From: CBDUUP01 sp965370435
GTDB taxonomy: Bacteria > Chloroflexota > Anaerolineae > Anaerolineales > UBA11579
Reading direction: 5' to 3'
Length of the DNA: 20,715 bases
NCBI GenBank assembly: GCA_965370435.1
Contig: CBDUUP010000026.1
Coordinates: 1 to 20,715 of the forward strand
Part shown: positions 5,231 through 13,222 of the stretch, in pieces
Position numbering within the stretch: position 1 is the first letter of the stretch
Layout of the letters: each line of letters begins with the position of its first letter
Notes under the pieces: model-generated
Database searches by the model: none
Seen by the model: the letters and a program-made list of their open reading frames with translations, nothing else
What the model was told of the DNA's origin: nothing
Program-made: the position numbers and the translations under genes

Positions 5231-6466
5231 ATGATGGATGAAAAATTGACATTAGGCCCCGGAGAGTTTGGCCCTGTTCGGAAATTTCCTGAAGGAGGGC
5301 TAGAAATCCGACCTTTGACCGTGTTTATCGGTAAACAAGGGGTCGGAAAATCTTTGGTTTCGCAGATCCTTTATTTCTTCAGAAATTTACCGTTTCTTGT
5401 TCAATATTATGAGGCAAGAGGGGGTACGTCCAGTGAAAAGATAATAAATGATATCCTAGATCACCTACGAAGTGACAAACATCCATTTTCCACTTTTTCG
5501 TCTAGTGATGTTTTTCCCACGGTAAACATGGAATGGGATCGCTATGGATTACCATCAGGATTGGGAATCCAGCTAAACAAGGCAGATTTGCAAGCCGTCA
5601 TGTTCGGAGAGTTGCCTAATTACGTAGAAAGAATTCGAAAAGGCAGTCCTAACTTTACGAATAAAAAAAGCGCTATCTTTGTACCTGCTGAACGAGGACT
5701 CTTATTTAGCGCCAGAAGCCCCTCGACTTGGCAGTTACTTTCTATGCCATCCACTATGATTCTTTTTGCAGATGCAATGGAAGAGGCGGGAAACACTTAT
5801 CGCCGCTGGGAAAATGGCAAACCGGATACTAATGAGGGAATATGGGTTCGAAATCAAGGTAAAGATATTCTCTCGGGAGAAATTGAGAACATTGGTGATA
5901 TTTGGAGGTGGAAGGTTGATAAGAATATCGCTCTCGATATAGGTATGGCCTCCTCAGGACAAAAGGCTAATGGGCCATTAGTTCTTCTTTCTGAAGTGTT
6001 GTTCTCATGGCGCAAAGAAGGGATTATTGATGATCCCTTTTACTTACACATCGAGGAACCTGAGATTCACCTACACCCTGCGGCACAGGACACGTTGACT
6101 AGAATCCTCGCTTATTTGGTCAATAATGGGTTCAACGTGATCGTAACCACCCATTCGTTAACAGTTTTGTACACCTTGAACAACTTGATCTCAGCGTCTG
6201 AACTGCTACCCAAAGATTTGAGAGAAGATGGCGTGCCTGAACCTGAGGTGCGTCTATCGCCGGATAAGGTTGCGGCCTATCTTTTCAAAGACGATGGGGA
6301 GGTTGAGTCAATTTTGATGCCAGTTGATCTCTCAATTGAAGAAAATGGCAAGGAAAAAATTGAATGGCTAGATGAAGATCGTTTACGTGAGATGGACCAA
6401 AATCTCGAACAGCAGTTAAATCGAATCCGCTCGTATGGCGTCCTTTGGGGCGTTAAGGGAAAATGA
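5231..6466 (+). CDS. ABC/OLD-like AAA ATPase (putative defence ATPase)
   Basis: A 411-residue soluble ATPase of the AAA_15/AAA_21 (RecF/OLD-like) kind. All ABC-type motifs are visible: Walker A GKQGVGKS (34-41), an insert of about 200 residues with FVPAERGLL, a signature-like SSGQ (241-244), Walker B with YLHIEEPEIHLHP (271-283), and a switch histidine in VTTHS (H308). The C-terminus is charged and probably helical, with no TOPRIM or nuclease motif I can see. AAAGGA lies about eight bases upstream of ATG 5231; a second in-frame ATG is at 5234. It overlaps the next gene by four bases. The DNA is clearly lower in GC than its neighbours (24 G/C in the 60 bases 5461-5520), which suggests acquisition by transfer. 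ATPases like this power several anti-phage systems; the specific role here is inferred. Confidence 0.8.
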   Translation: MMDEKLTLGPGEFGPVRKFPEGGLEIRPLTVFIGKQGVGKSLVSQILYFFRNLPFLVQYYEARGGTSSEKIINDILDHLRSDKHPFSTFSSSDVFPTVNMEWDRYGLPSGLGIQLNKADLQAVMFGELPNYVERIRKGSPNFTNKKSAIFVPAERGLLFSARSPSTWQLLSMPSTMILFADAMEEAGNTYRRWENGKPDTNEGIWVRNQGKDILSGEIENIGDIWRWKVDKNIALDIGMASSGQKANGPLVLLSEVLFSWRKEGIIDDPFYLHIEEPEIHLHPAAQDTLTRILAYLVNNGFNVIVTTHSLTVLYTLNNLISASELLPKDLREDGVPEPEVRLSPDKVAAYLFKDDGEVESILMPVDLSIEENGKEKIEWLDEDRLREMDQNLEQQLNRIRSYGVLWGVKGK

Positions 6467-7011
6467 TGCTAAGTGAAAACTATAAAAAAAGTGGTCTCAC
6501 GTATAAGGAAAAAGGTAAACGGATCAGCTTAAGACTGGATCCAGGAGAATCAGCAGAAGCATATGAAATAGAAGAATACTTTGAAGAACTTTTCAATGGG
6601 CAAGCTACTCGCCCCCAAACAGCCGATGGGCTATATGCAGGACGATTGCCAAATGGAGAGACTTGCGTTATTGTGGTAGAGTTGGAAGGAACTAGTACAA
6701 ATTTTGGTGAAGCTACAAAACAAGTTGAATCTACTATCGAAATCCTTTGTAGGACTTCGAGAAATCCAGCATTGACCGATGACGGCGAAAGACATCACCA
6801 AAATGCAACAGAAGTTTATCCACTCTCTTCAGACCATCGAGTGATGGGTATTGTGGTTGGATCCAAAGCTGGGAGAGGATACACTCCCAAAGTTAAGACA
6901 AAAAGTGGTAAACGTTTTGTCATTAGCCGAGTTAGGTCTCGCAAACAAACGCATCAGTACTCGTTACAGTCCCTTATAGATGAAATTGAGAAAAATGCTG
7001 GCGGCAAGTGA
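6463..7011 (+). CDS. Unknown 182-residue partner of the ATPase (possible effector)
   Basis: I do not recognise this protein. It starts at ATG 6463, overlapping the ATPase stop as ATGA (ATG 6466 is an alternative), so the two are translationally coupled. It is hydrophilic with no membrane span or signal peptide. The N-terminal half is acidic (EAYEIEEYFEELF, 33-45). Next comes D55-G-L, a turn, and a hydrophobic strand ending VVELEG (71-76), then a helix with K86 and Q87. The end is basic (KSGKRFVISRVRSRKQ). The D...ExE pattern before a helix recalls the PD-(D/E)XK nuclease layout, but the usual lysine is replaced by E75, so this is only a weak suggestion. It shares the low-GC composition of the ATPase, which implies they arrived together. 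An effector, sensor or regulatory subunit are all possible. Confidence 0.7.
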   Translation: MMLSENYKKSGLTYKEKGKRISLRLDPGESAEAYEIEEYFEELFNGQATRPQTADGLYAGRLPNGETCVIVVELEGTSTNFGEATKQVESTIEILCRTSRNPALTDDGERHHQNATEVYPLSSDHRVMGIVVGSKAGRGYTPKVKTKSGKRFVISRVRSRKQTHQYSLQSLIDEIEKNAGGK

Positions 7012-7040
7012 TTGCTGCATGAAATGCAAAAGAAACTTGT

Positions 7041-8366
7041 ATGAATACTAATACAACCAAAGATCAACTCCTGGAACGCCTGCGCAAGCGCACGGGGCGG
7101 GTGGCTGTGCTGGGGCTGGGGTACGTGGGCCTGCCGCTGGCGGTTTTGTTCGGCGAGGCCGGGTTTGAGGTCACCGGCGTGGACCCGGATGTGCGCAAAG
7201 TGGAAGCAATTAACCAGGGGAAGAGCTACATCCCCGACGTGCCTACTGAGAAGGTGGCCCGGCTGGTGGAGGCGGGCAAGCTGAAGGCGACCAGCGATTA
7301 CGCTGCATTACAGGAAGTGGATGCGGTCAGCATCTGCGTGCCCACTCCCTTGCGCAAGACCGGCGACCCGGACCTCTCCTTCATCGTCTCGGCTATGGAA
7401 GACCTGGCCCAGTTCGTTCACCCTGGGATGGTCATTGTACTTGAATCCACCACCTATCCCGGCACCACCCGCGAGCTGGCGCTGCCTATTCTGACCGAAT
7501 CCAGCGGCCTGACCGTGGGGGAGGATTTCTTCCTGGCGTTCTCCCCGGAGCGGGTGGACCCCGGACGGGAGGACTGGACCACGGCCAACACCCCCAAGGT
7601 CATCGGTGGGATCACCGAGACCTGCACGGAGGTCTCCACCGCCTGGTACGAACACGTATTGAAGGTCGTCGTGCCGGTCTCCTCCACCGAGGTGGCCGAG
7701 TTGTCCAAGCTGCTGGAGAACACTTTCCGCATGGTCAATATCACCCTGGTCAACGAGATGGCGCTGATGTGCGACCGGTTGGGGGTTGACGTGTGGGAGG
7801 TGGTGGAGGCGGCGGCCACCAAACCTTTTGGCTTCATGTCTTTCAAACCCGGCCCCGGGCTGGGCGGGCACTGTATCCCCGTAGACCCGCTCTACCTCTC
7901 CTGGAAATTGCGCACTCTGAATTACACGGCCCGGTTCATTGACCTGGCCTCGGAGATCAACGCCAACATGCCCCGTTTTGTGGTGAGCAAGGTGCAGGAC
8001 GCGCTCAATGATACCCGCCAGGCCCTCAAGGGCAGCCGCATCCTGGTTCTGGGCGCGGCCTACAAACCGGACGTGGACGACCTGCGCGAATCCCCGGCCC
8101 TGGACGTGATCGGCCTGCTGCGGCAGAAGGGCGCGGAGGTCAGCTACCATGATCTCTACATTCCCCACATTGAGCACGAAGACTGGAGTCTGGACAGCGT
8201 GCCAGACCTGATGGCGGCGGTCGGGGAGGTCGACTGTGTGGTCATCATCACCAACCACAGCGACTATGATTACGCCGCTTTGCTTGAAGCGGCCCGGTTG
8301 ATCGTTGACACCCGCAACGCGCTGGGGGCGGCGGGGCGGGAGAATCCCAAGGTTGTGAGGCTGTAA
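7041..8366 (+). CDS. Nucleotide-sugar 6-dehydrogenase (UDP-GlcNAc/ManNAc dehydrogenase type)
   Basis: A 441-residue cytoplasmic enzyme of the UDP-glucose/GDP-mannose dehydrogenase family, which oxidises C6 of a nucleotide sugar twice with NAD to give a uronic acid. The Rossmann motif GLGYVGLPLA begins at residue 25. The catalytic cysteine is C278 in GGHCIPVDP, a form I associate with the WbpA/TviB/WecC group acting on N-acetylhexosamines rather than plain UDP-glucose. The C-terminal domain has ILVLGAAYKPDVDDLRESPA. Only 29 bases separate it from the ATPase module, with a weak ribosome binding site. The next gene starts immediately after its stop (TAA-ATG), so dehydrogenase and epimerase are coupled. 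The high GC returns abruptly here (36 G/C in 7861-7920). Exact substrate cannot be read from sequence. Confidence 0.9.
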   Translation: MNTNTTKDQLLERLRKRTGRVAVLGLGYVGLPLAVLFGEAGFEVTGVDPDVRKVEAINQGKSYIPDVPTEKVARLVEAGKLKATSDYAALQEVDAVSICVPTPLRKTGDPDLSFIVSAMEDLAQFVHPGMVIVLESTTYPGTTRELALPILTESSGLTVGEDFFLAFSPERVDPGREDWTTANTPKVIGGITETCTEVSTAWYEHVLKVVVPVSSTEVAELSKLLENTFRMVNITLVNEMALMCDRLGVDVWEVVEAAATKPFGFMSFKPGPGLGGHCIPVDPLYLSWKLRTLNYTARFIDLASEINANMPRFVVSKVQDALNDTRQALKGSRILVLGAAYKPDVDDLRESPALDVIGLLRQKGAEVSYHDLYIPHIEHEDWSLDSVPDLMAAVGEVDCVVIITNHSDYDYAALLEAARLIVDTRNALGAAGRENPKVVRL

Positions 8367-9341
8367 ATGGCGCGATATTTACTCACCGGCGCAGCCGGGT
8401 TCATCGCCGCGCGGGTGGCCGAGTTCCTCCTGGATGACGGCCACAGCGTCTACGGCGTGGACGACCTGAACGATTCCTACGACGTGCGGATGAAGGAATA
8501 CCGTCTGGCGAAGCTGGAGAGCCGGGAGGGGTTCACTTTTCAAAAACTGGACGTCGCCGACCGGGAGGCGGTCGCCGCGCTGGGGGAGGCGGGGCCTTTC
8601 AATGGGGTCATCAATCTGGCAGCCCGGGCGGGGGTGCGGGCCAGTGTATTGGATCCCTGGGTGTATGTGGACACCAACATGACCGGCACCCTCAACTTAT
8701 TGGAGTTGTGCCGCCACAACGATATCCCCAAACTGGCGCTGGCTTCGACCTCCAGCATTTACGGCGAGAATGCCCCCCTGCCCACCCCGGAGACGGCCGA
8801 TAGCAGTCTCCCCCTCCAACCTTACGCCGCCACCAAGAAAGGCGCCGAGGCCATGTGCCACGCCTATCACAATCTTTACGGGATTGACGTGACGGTGGTG
8901 CGCTACTTCACCGTTTACGGCCCGGCGGGAAGGCCGGACATGGTGATGTTCCGTTTCGCCCACTGGATCAGCGAGGGGAAGCCGGTGAAGCTCTTCGGCG
9001 ACGGGGATCAGACCCGGGGCTTCACCTACGTGGACGACATCGCCCGAGGCACCATCCTGGCGCTCAAGCCGCTGGGCTATGAGATCGTCAACCTGGGCGG
9101 CCACGAGACCATCAGCATCAATGATTTGATCAAGATGCTGGAAGACTTGATAGGCAAGGAGGCGCAAATCGAATATTATCCACCGCCGCCCGCCGAGATG
9201 CAGGCCAGCCACGCCGAGGTGGAAAAAGCCGGGCGTCTGCTGGGCTGGGAGCCGCAGGTCTCTTTAAAAGAAGGCGTGGCCCGTCTGGTGGATTGGTACA
9301 ATGCCGAGCGCGAGTGGGTCAAGCACATAAGGGTGGAGTGA
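8367..9341 (+). CDS. NAD-dependent nucleotide-sugar epimerase (UDP-uronate 4-epimerase-like)
   Basis: A 324-residue extended short-chain dehydrogenase of the GalE/UDP-glucuronate 4-epimerase group. NAD binding is at TGAAGFIA (7-14); the third glycine of the usual GxxGxxG is A14. The active site is visible as the STSSIYG strand end (127-133) and Y153-x3-K157 (YAATK). The substrate region has GRPDMVMFRF and the C-terminal GDGDQTRGFTYVDD is typical of the family. Because the ATG follows directly after the dehydrogenase stop, it most likely epimerises that enzyme's uronic acid product, as TviC or WbpP-like partners do. It could alternatively be a dehydratase-like or C5-epimerase relative. GC content is high like its neighbours. 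Confidence 0.87.
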   Translation: MARYLLTGAAGFIAARVAEFLLDDGHSVYGVDDLNDSYDVRMKEYRLAKLESREGFTFQKLDVADREAVAALGEAGPFNGVINLAARAGVRASVLDPWVYVDTNMTGTLNLLELCRHNDIPKLALASTSSIYGENAPLPTPETADSSLPLQPYAATKKGAEAMCHAYHNLYGIDVTVVRYFTVYGPAGRPDMVMFRFAHWISEGKPVKLFGDGDQTRGFTYVDDIARGTILALKPLGYEIVNLGGHETISINDLIKMLEDLIGKEAQIEYYPPPPAEMQASHAEVEKAGRLLGWEPQVSLKEGVARLVDWYNAEREWVKHIRVE

Positions 9342-9348
9342 GGCAGGC

Positions 9349-10737
9349 ATGTTGAAGTCTCTTTATGCCTGGGCGCGGGGCATCTTTCACCGGATATTCA
9401 CTACCGAACTCATGCGCCGGGTGGTCAAGAACACCGGGTACCTCTCCTCTGCTGCGGGGATCTCCTTTGTGCTCAGTTTTTTGGGCGGTATCCTCGCCGC
9501 ACGTCTGGTGGGCGTGGAAGGACGTGGAATCGTGGGAGTGGTGGTGCAGTTCAGCACTATGGTCAACAGCGTCACCTCCTTTCGGATGAGCGAGTTGGTG
9601 GTCAAATACGTGGGACATTTCAGCGAACAGGACGACCAGACCCGGGCCGCGGCGGTGTTCAAAGGGGCGGCCCTGGTGGAAATGCTGACTTCCTTTATCT
9701 CTATCGCCCTGCTCTGGCCGCTAACCTATTGGCTGATCGCCCCCCAAGGGGTGCAGTTATTCTTGGGCGACATCGAAAGCCCAGAAAAAGTGACCTGGGT
9801 GCTGTTCTATGGAACCGGGTTGATTTTCATCAACATGGCGATAGAAAGCACCACCGGACTGCTGCAAATATTCAACTGCTTCCGCCAAATCGCGGTCATT
9901 AACGTACTTCAATCCATCACTGTGATCACGGTGACAGTCAGCGCCCTCATCCTGGGCGGAGACGTGTTCACCCTGCTGATGGCGTACCTGGGGAGTAAAC
10001 TGGTCGGCGCAGTGGGAAAAAGCGCCATCGCGCTGCGGGAAGCTAATAAAACTTGGGGCCGCGGCTGGTGGCGGACGCCGTTGAGTGTACTGCGCGGCCA
10101 TATCCGCGAACTGGCGGTGTTTGGGATCAGCACCAATTTGAGCGGAACGCTCAGCTTCATCGTGCAAAACTCCGAATCCCTGTGGATCTCGGCGTTCCGC
10201 CCCACGGAAGAAGCCGGTTATTACAGCATTGCCAAAACGGTAGCCAATATTGTGCTGATGCCGATCATGCCGCTGCCCAAAGCCACCTATCCAGAAATGG
10301 CCCGGCAGGTGGCCCGCCGCAGTTGGTCGAATTTGCGCAGCGTGCTGCGCCAGGGTTCGCTCCTGGCGGGTATTTACACGTTGGCGTCGTCGGTGGGATT
10401 GGTGTTGTTTGGCAAATTCATTATTTCGATCTACGGCGTCGAATTCCTGCCCGCGTATCCGGCCTTGATGATCATGTTGGTTGGGCTATTGGTCGCCAAC
10501 ACTTTTTATTGGGCGCGCCCGGCTTTGCTGTCTCTGGGACTACCCGATTACGCCACCAAGGTGAACCTGGGTGTGACGATTTTAAATATCATTGGAGCGC
10601 TCATCTTGATCCCTCAGATCGGTTATCTCGGCAGCGCGGTTATGCTGACCATTTCTTATTTGTTCGGTATCACGCTTTCGGTGTTGAAGGCGCGGTCGGA
10701 ACTGCGGCGTTTGGAGGCGATGGATGGCGGCGCGTGA
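9349..10737 (+). CDS. Wzx-like lipid-linked oligosaccharide flippase
   Basis: A 462-residue polytopic membrane protein with about 12 spans, the size and layout of MOP/Wzx flippases that move undecaprenyl-linked glycans to the outer face. The first span begins after a basic N-terminus and contains SSAAGISFVLSFLGGILAARLVGVEGRG, a block of Gly/Ala and Arg typical of span 1-2 in this family (split here: positions about 33-60). A central loop carries AGYYSIAKTVANIVLMPIMP, another common feature. The start ATG is seven bases after the epimerase stop, with a weak GAGG nearby. Position between sugar-nucleotide genes and glycosyltransferases fits export of the locus's repeat unit. A related O-antigen or teichuronic acid transporter role is equally possible. 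Confidence 0.88.
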   Translation: MLKSLYAWARGIFHRIFTTELMRRVVKNTGYLSSAAGISFVLSFLGGILAARLVGVEGRGIVGVVVQFSTMVNSVTSFRMSELVVKYVGHFSEQDDQTRAAAVFKGAALVEMLTSFISIALLWPLTYWLIAPQGVQLFLGDIESPEKVTWVLFYGTGLIFINMAIESTTGLLQIFNCFRQIAVINVLQSITVITVTVSALILGGDVFTLLMAYLGSKLVGAVGKSAIALREANKTWGRGWWRTPLSVLRGHIRELAVFGISTNLSGTLSFIVQNSESLWISAFRPTEEAGYYSIAKTVANIVLMPIMPLPKATYPEMARQVARRSWSNLRSVLRQGSLLAGIYTLASSVGLVLFGKFIISIYGVEFLPAYPALMIMLVGLLVANTFYWARPALLSLGLPDYATKVNLGVTILNIIGALILIPQIGYLGSAVMLTISYLFGITLSVLKARSELRRLEAMDGGA

Positions 10738-10747
10738 GAGCAAATCG

Positions 10748-10782
10748 CTCGTCGGGGCGCAGCATAGCTGCGCCCCTACGAG
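10748..10782. repeat. Palindromic REP-like hairpin, copy A
   Basis: A 10-bp perfect stem GGGGCGCAGC (10754-10763) and GCTGCGCCCC (10767-10776) has a 3-base loop. Outer arms CTCGT and ACGAG extend the stem after one mismatch. It lies between the flippase stop and the first GT4 gene. The reverse complement of its core recurs at 11937-11966, so this is one of a pair in opposite orientation. It has no T-run, so it is not a classical terminator, though it may slow transcription. Confidence 0.8.
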
Positions 10783-10794
10783 ATGGTTGATCCA

Positions 10795-11943
10795 ATGAAG
10801 ATCGGGATGTTGGTGGACACGTATTTGCCCATCATGGGGGGGGCGGAGATTCACGTCCTGGAATTGAGCCGGGCTTTGCGGGGGTTGGGCCACGAGGTGG
10901 AGGTTTGCACCGCGATCCCTGACGGCCCTGACCGTTCTGGGGATGAGTTCCCTGTGCTGCGGCTGGCGGGGTTGTCCGGCGGGGGGTGGCGAGCCTTTCT
11001 CAAGATTCCGTTGGCATTACCGCAGTTGGTGAAATTTATACGCCGGGTGGATTTCGTCCATTGCCATTATTCTTTCCTCTTGGCCGCCCTGGGGACGGTA
11101 TTGGGACGCTTGATGGGGGTTCGCACAGCGGTCACCCTTCACGGACTGGGAACCCTGGAGTCTTCGGTGAACAAACACGTCTTGCGGCGGCTGTACCGAT
11201 GGGTGTCGCTCAAGCTGGCGGACACCATCATCGCCACCAGCGAGGAGATGCGGGGGGTGGCCTTGCGCTTCGCCCCCGATGAGCGGATCGTCATCATCCC
11301 CAACGGCGTGGACACCGCCAAGTTCACTCCCCAAGAAAAAGCGGCGAATGAGGATGAATTGATCGTCCTCACCATGCGGCGGTTGGCGCCCAAGAATGGG
11401 GTGCAGTATCTGGTGGAGGCGGCGCCGGCGGTGATCGAGGCTGTGCCCAACGTGCGCTTCTGGGTGGCCGGGGAGGGCAAGCTGGAGGGCTATCTACGAG
11501 GTCGGGCCGCTGAACTGGGCGTGGAGGGACATTTCCGCTGGATCGGAATCGTCCCGCATGAAGAGACCGGCGACTATTACCAGGCGGCGGACGTGGTGGT
11601 CTTCCCCTCCAGCGCCGAATCCACCAGCCTGGCCTGCCTGGAGGCCATGTCGATGGAGAAGGCGGTGGTCGCCAGCGGGTTGGCGGCGTATAAAGAGATG
11701 TTGGGGGCGGAGGAACGGGGGCTGCTGGTGAACCTGTTCGACCGGGAGGCGTCGGATTACGACGCGCCGTTGAGCCTTCCGCCGGATCGGATTCAGGCGT
11801 TGGCGGAGGGGATCATCAAGGCGGCGCAGGATGCTGATCTACGCCGGGAACTGGGGGAGAGGGGACGGCGTTTTGTGATTGAGAATTATGATTGGGGCGC
11901 GGTTGCGGAGAAGGTTGTCAATATATATTTAATCCCCTCGTAG
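10795..11943 (+). CDS. GT4 family glycosyltransferase
   Basis: A cytoplasmic GT-B-fold retaining glycosyltransferase of about 382 residues that would transfer a sugar from a nucleotide donor to the growing lipid-linked glycan. The N-terminal domain opens MKIGMLVDTYLPIMGGAEIH with the glycine-rich acceptor loop. The donor site has IPNGVDTAKF and the EX7E motif at E275-E283 (AESTSLACLE). I start at ATG 10795 because the family normally begins MKI; an in-frame ATG at 10783, directly after hairpin copy A, would add four residues. No strong ribosome binding site is visible for either. The last two codons and the stop come from hairpin copy B, so the natural 3' end may have been altered by that repeat. 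Donor and acceptor sugars are unknown. Confidence 0.87.
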   Translation: MKIGMLVDTYLPIMGGAEIHVLELSRALRGLGHEVEVCTAIPDGPDRSGDEFPVLRLAGLSGGGWRAFLKIPLALPQLVKFIRRVDFVHCHYSFLLAALGTVLGRLMGVRTAVTLHGLGTLESSVNKHVLRRLYRWVSLKLADTIIATSEEMRGVALRFAPDERIVIIPNGVDTAKFTPQEKAANEDELIVLTMRRLAPKNGVQYLVEAAPAVIEAVPNVRFWVAGEGKLEGYLRGRAAELGVEGHFRWIGIVPHEETGDYYQAADVVVFPSSAESTSLACLEAMSMEKAVVASGLAAYKEMLGAEERGLLVNLFDREASDYDAPLSLPPDRIQALAEGIIKAAQDADLRRELGERGRRFVIENYDWGAVAEKVVNIYLIPS

Positions 11944-11966
11944 GGGCGCAGCGCTGCTGCGCCCCG
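11937..11966. repeat. Palindromic REP-like hairpin, copy B (inverted relative to copy A)
   Basis: The stem GGGGCGCAGC (11943-11952) pairs with GCTGCGCCCC (11956-11965) over a GCT loop. The left flank CTCGTA matches the right flank of copy A read on the other strand, so the copies face each other across the first GT4 gene. The TAG stop of that gene (11941-11943) is formed by the repeat edge. Confidence 0.8.
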
Positions 11967-11992
11967 AATTTAGATTCATTATTACGAAGCTC

Positions 11993-13123
11993 ATGAAAAT
12001 TGCTTTGATTGCTCCCACCTATTTGCCCTCCCGGAGGGCCAACACTGTGCAGGTGATGAAGATGGCGCAGGCGTTGGTTGGCTGCGGGCAGGAGGCGCGC
12101 GTCTGTGTGCCGGGGGTTGATCCGGGGGTGGGGTGGGAGGAATTGGCCGAGCATTATGGGCTGGAAAGGCGGTTCCCGATTGCGTGGCTGGCCGCTCATC
12201 CACGGCTGCGCCGGTACGATTATGGTTACCGGGCAGTGGGCTGGGCGCGGAGGTGGGGAGCGGAGTTGGTTTATACCCGGCTGCCCCAGGCGGCGGCGAT
12301 TGCCAGCGGGAGAGGTATCCCGACCATTCTGGAAGTTCACGATCTGCCCCAGGGGAGGATGGGGAGGTTCCTTTTCCGGCGTTTCTTGAGGGGACGGGAG
12401 GCGCGGCGGTTGGTCGTTATCACCCATGCGCTGGCGCGAGACCTGGCAGCCAAGCTGGGCGCGCCGGAGGATGGGACATTCACTTTGGTCGCGGCGGATG
12501 GGGTTGATCTGGAGCGGTATGCCGATTTGCCTGTGCCGGAAGAGGCGCGGCGTTCGTTGGATATGCCCAACCGGTTCACGGCGGGGTATACCGGCCATCT
12601 TTATCCCGGACGGGGGGCTGAACTGATGTTAGCCATCGCGGCGCGATTGCCGGAGGTGACGTTCTTGCTGGTGGGCGGAGAACCGGATGACGTGGCGAGG
12701 GTGCGAACTGAAGCGGAAGCCGCGGGGCTGGATAACCTGGTCTTGACCGGGTTCGTGCTTAACGCGGAGCTGCCCCGCTATCAGGCGGCCTGCGAGGTTT
12801 TGCTGATGCCGTATCAACGGCGGGTGGCGGCTTCGGGCGGGGGGGACATCGGACGCTACCTCAGCCCGATGAAGCTCTTCGAATATCTGGCCTGCGGGCG
12901 GGCGGTGATCTCCAGCGACCTGCCGGTGTTCCGGGAGACGCTTTCGGAGGAAAACGCGGTATTATTACCTCCTGACGAGCCGGAAACCTGGGTCGATGCT
13001 TTGGTTGCGTTGCAGGCTGACCCCGAAATGCGCGCCACGCTGGCGGCCAGAGCCAGGCAGACGGCGGAGGCTTATACCTGGGAGGCGCGGGCGGAAAGGA
13101 TTTTGGAAGGCATCAAAATTTAA
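11993..13123 (+). CDS. GT4 family glycosyltransferase
   Basis: A 376-residue GT-B-fold glycosyltransferase. The N-terminus MKIALIAPTYLPSRRANTVQ is a normal GT4 opening, with an acceptor-side SRRAN rather than the usual GG pair. The C-terminal donor domain has GYTGHLYPGRGAEL, a nucleotide-sugar binding start, and YLSPMKLFEYLACGRAVISS (E297 in the FEY), which stands for the EX7E region in this subgroup. The last segment is a helix crossing back to the N-domain. The ATG 11993 lies 27 bases after hairpin copy B with no clear ribosome binding site, so expression may depend on read-through from upstream. It shares only family-level similarity with the GT4 just before it, so they likely add different sugars. 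Confidence 0.87.
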   Translation: MKIALIAPTYLPSRRANTVQVMKMAQALVGCGQEARVCVPGVDPGVGWEELAEHYGLERRFPIAWLAAHPRLRRYDYGYRAVGWARRWGAELVYTRLPQAAAIASGRGIPTILEVHDLPQGRMGRFLFRRFLRGREARRLVVITHALARDLAAKLGAPEDGTFTLVAADGVDLERYADLPVPEEARRSLDMPNRFTAGYTGHLYPGRGAELMLAIAARLPEVTFLLVGGEPDDVARVRTEAEAAGLDNLVLTGFVLNAELPRYQAACEVLLMPYQRRVAASGGGDIGRYLSPMKLFEYLACGRAVISSDLPVFRETLSEENAVLLPPDEPETWVDALVALQADPEMRATLAARARQTAEAYTWEARAERILEGIKI

Positions 13124-13126
13124 TAG

Positions 13127-13200
13127 GACGCTGATTGACGCGGATGAACGCTGATTTTTTTGTTTTATCAGCGACCGAAGGCAGCGTTTATCCGCGTCCC
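13127..13200. repeat. Intergenic dyad with two competing stems
   Basis: GACGCGGATGAACGCTG (13137-13153) pairs with CAGCGTTTATCCGCGTC (13182-13198) with one G-U wobble. An alternative 7-bp stem, CGCTGAT (13149-13155) with ATCAGCG (13167-13173), uses part of the same bases and has an 11-base T-rich loop. Repeats of this GACGC-GGAT-AACGCTGAT style are frequent between genes in some GC-rich phyla. It separates the second GT4 gene from the first GT-C gene. Confidence 0.65.
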
Positions 13201-13222
13201 TTTTTCTTCACGATAATAAATT

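Noticed and set aside
4542..5252. Minus-strand frame opposite the uracil-DNA glycosylase
   Set aside because: The plus strand encodes a complete glycosylase with all cysteines and motifs; the opposite frame is His/Arg-rich shadow sequence.
6463..7011. Firm assignment of the small protein as a PD-(D/E)XK nuclease
   Set aside because: The expected lysine of the ExK motif is Glu (E75) and the rest of the fold cannot be verified by eye, so I kept it as unknown.
7308..8258. Long minus-strand open frame inside the nucleotide-sugar dehydrogenase
   Set aside because: It is a mirror of a high-GC gene with excellent family motifs on the plus strand; its own translation shows no recognisable domain.
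10748..10782. Classical intrinsic terminator after the flippase gene
   Set aside because: The stem is strong but is not followed by a run of T, and the same element recurs at the end of the next gene in opposite orientation, so a dispersed repeat explains it better.
10748..11966. CRISPR repeats
   Set aside because: The two palindromes are about 1.2 kb apart with a gene between and in opposite orientation; there are no regular spacers or cas genes.
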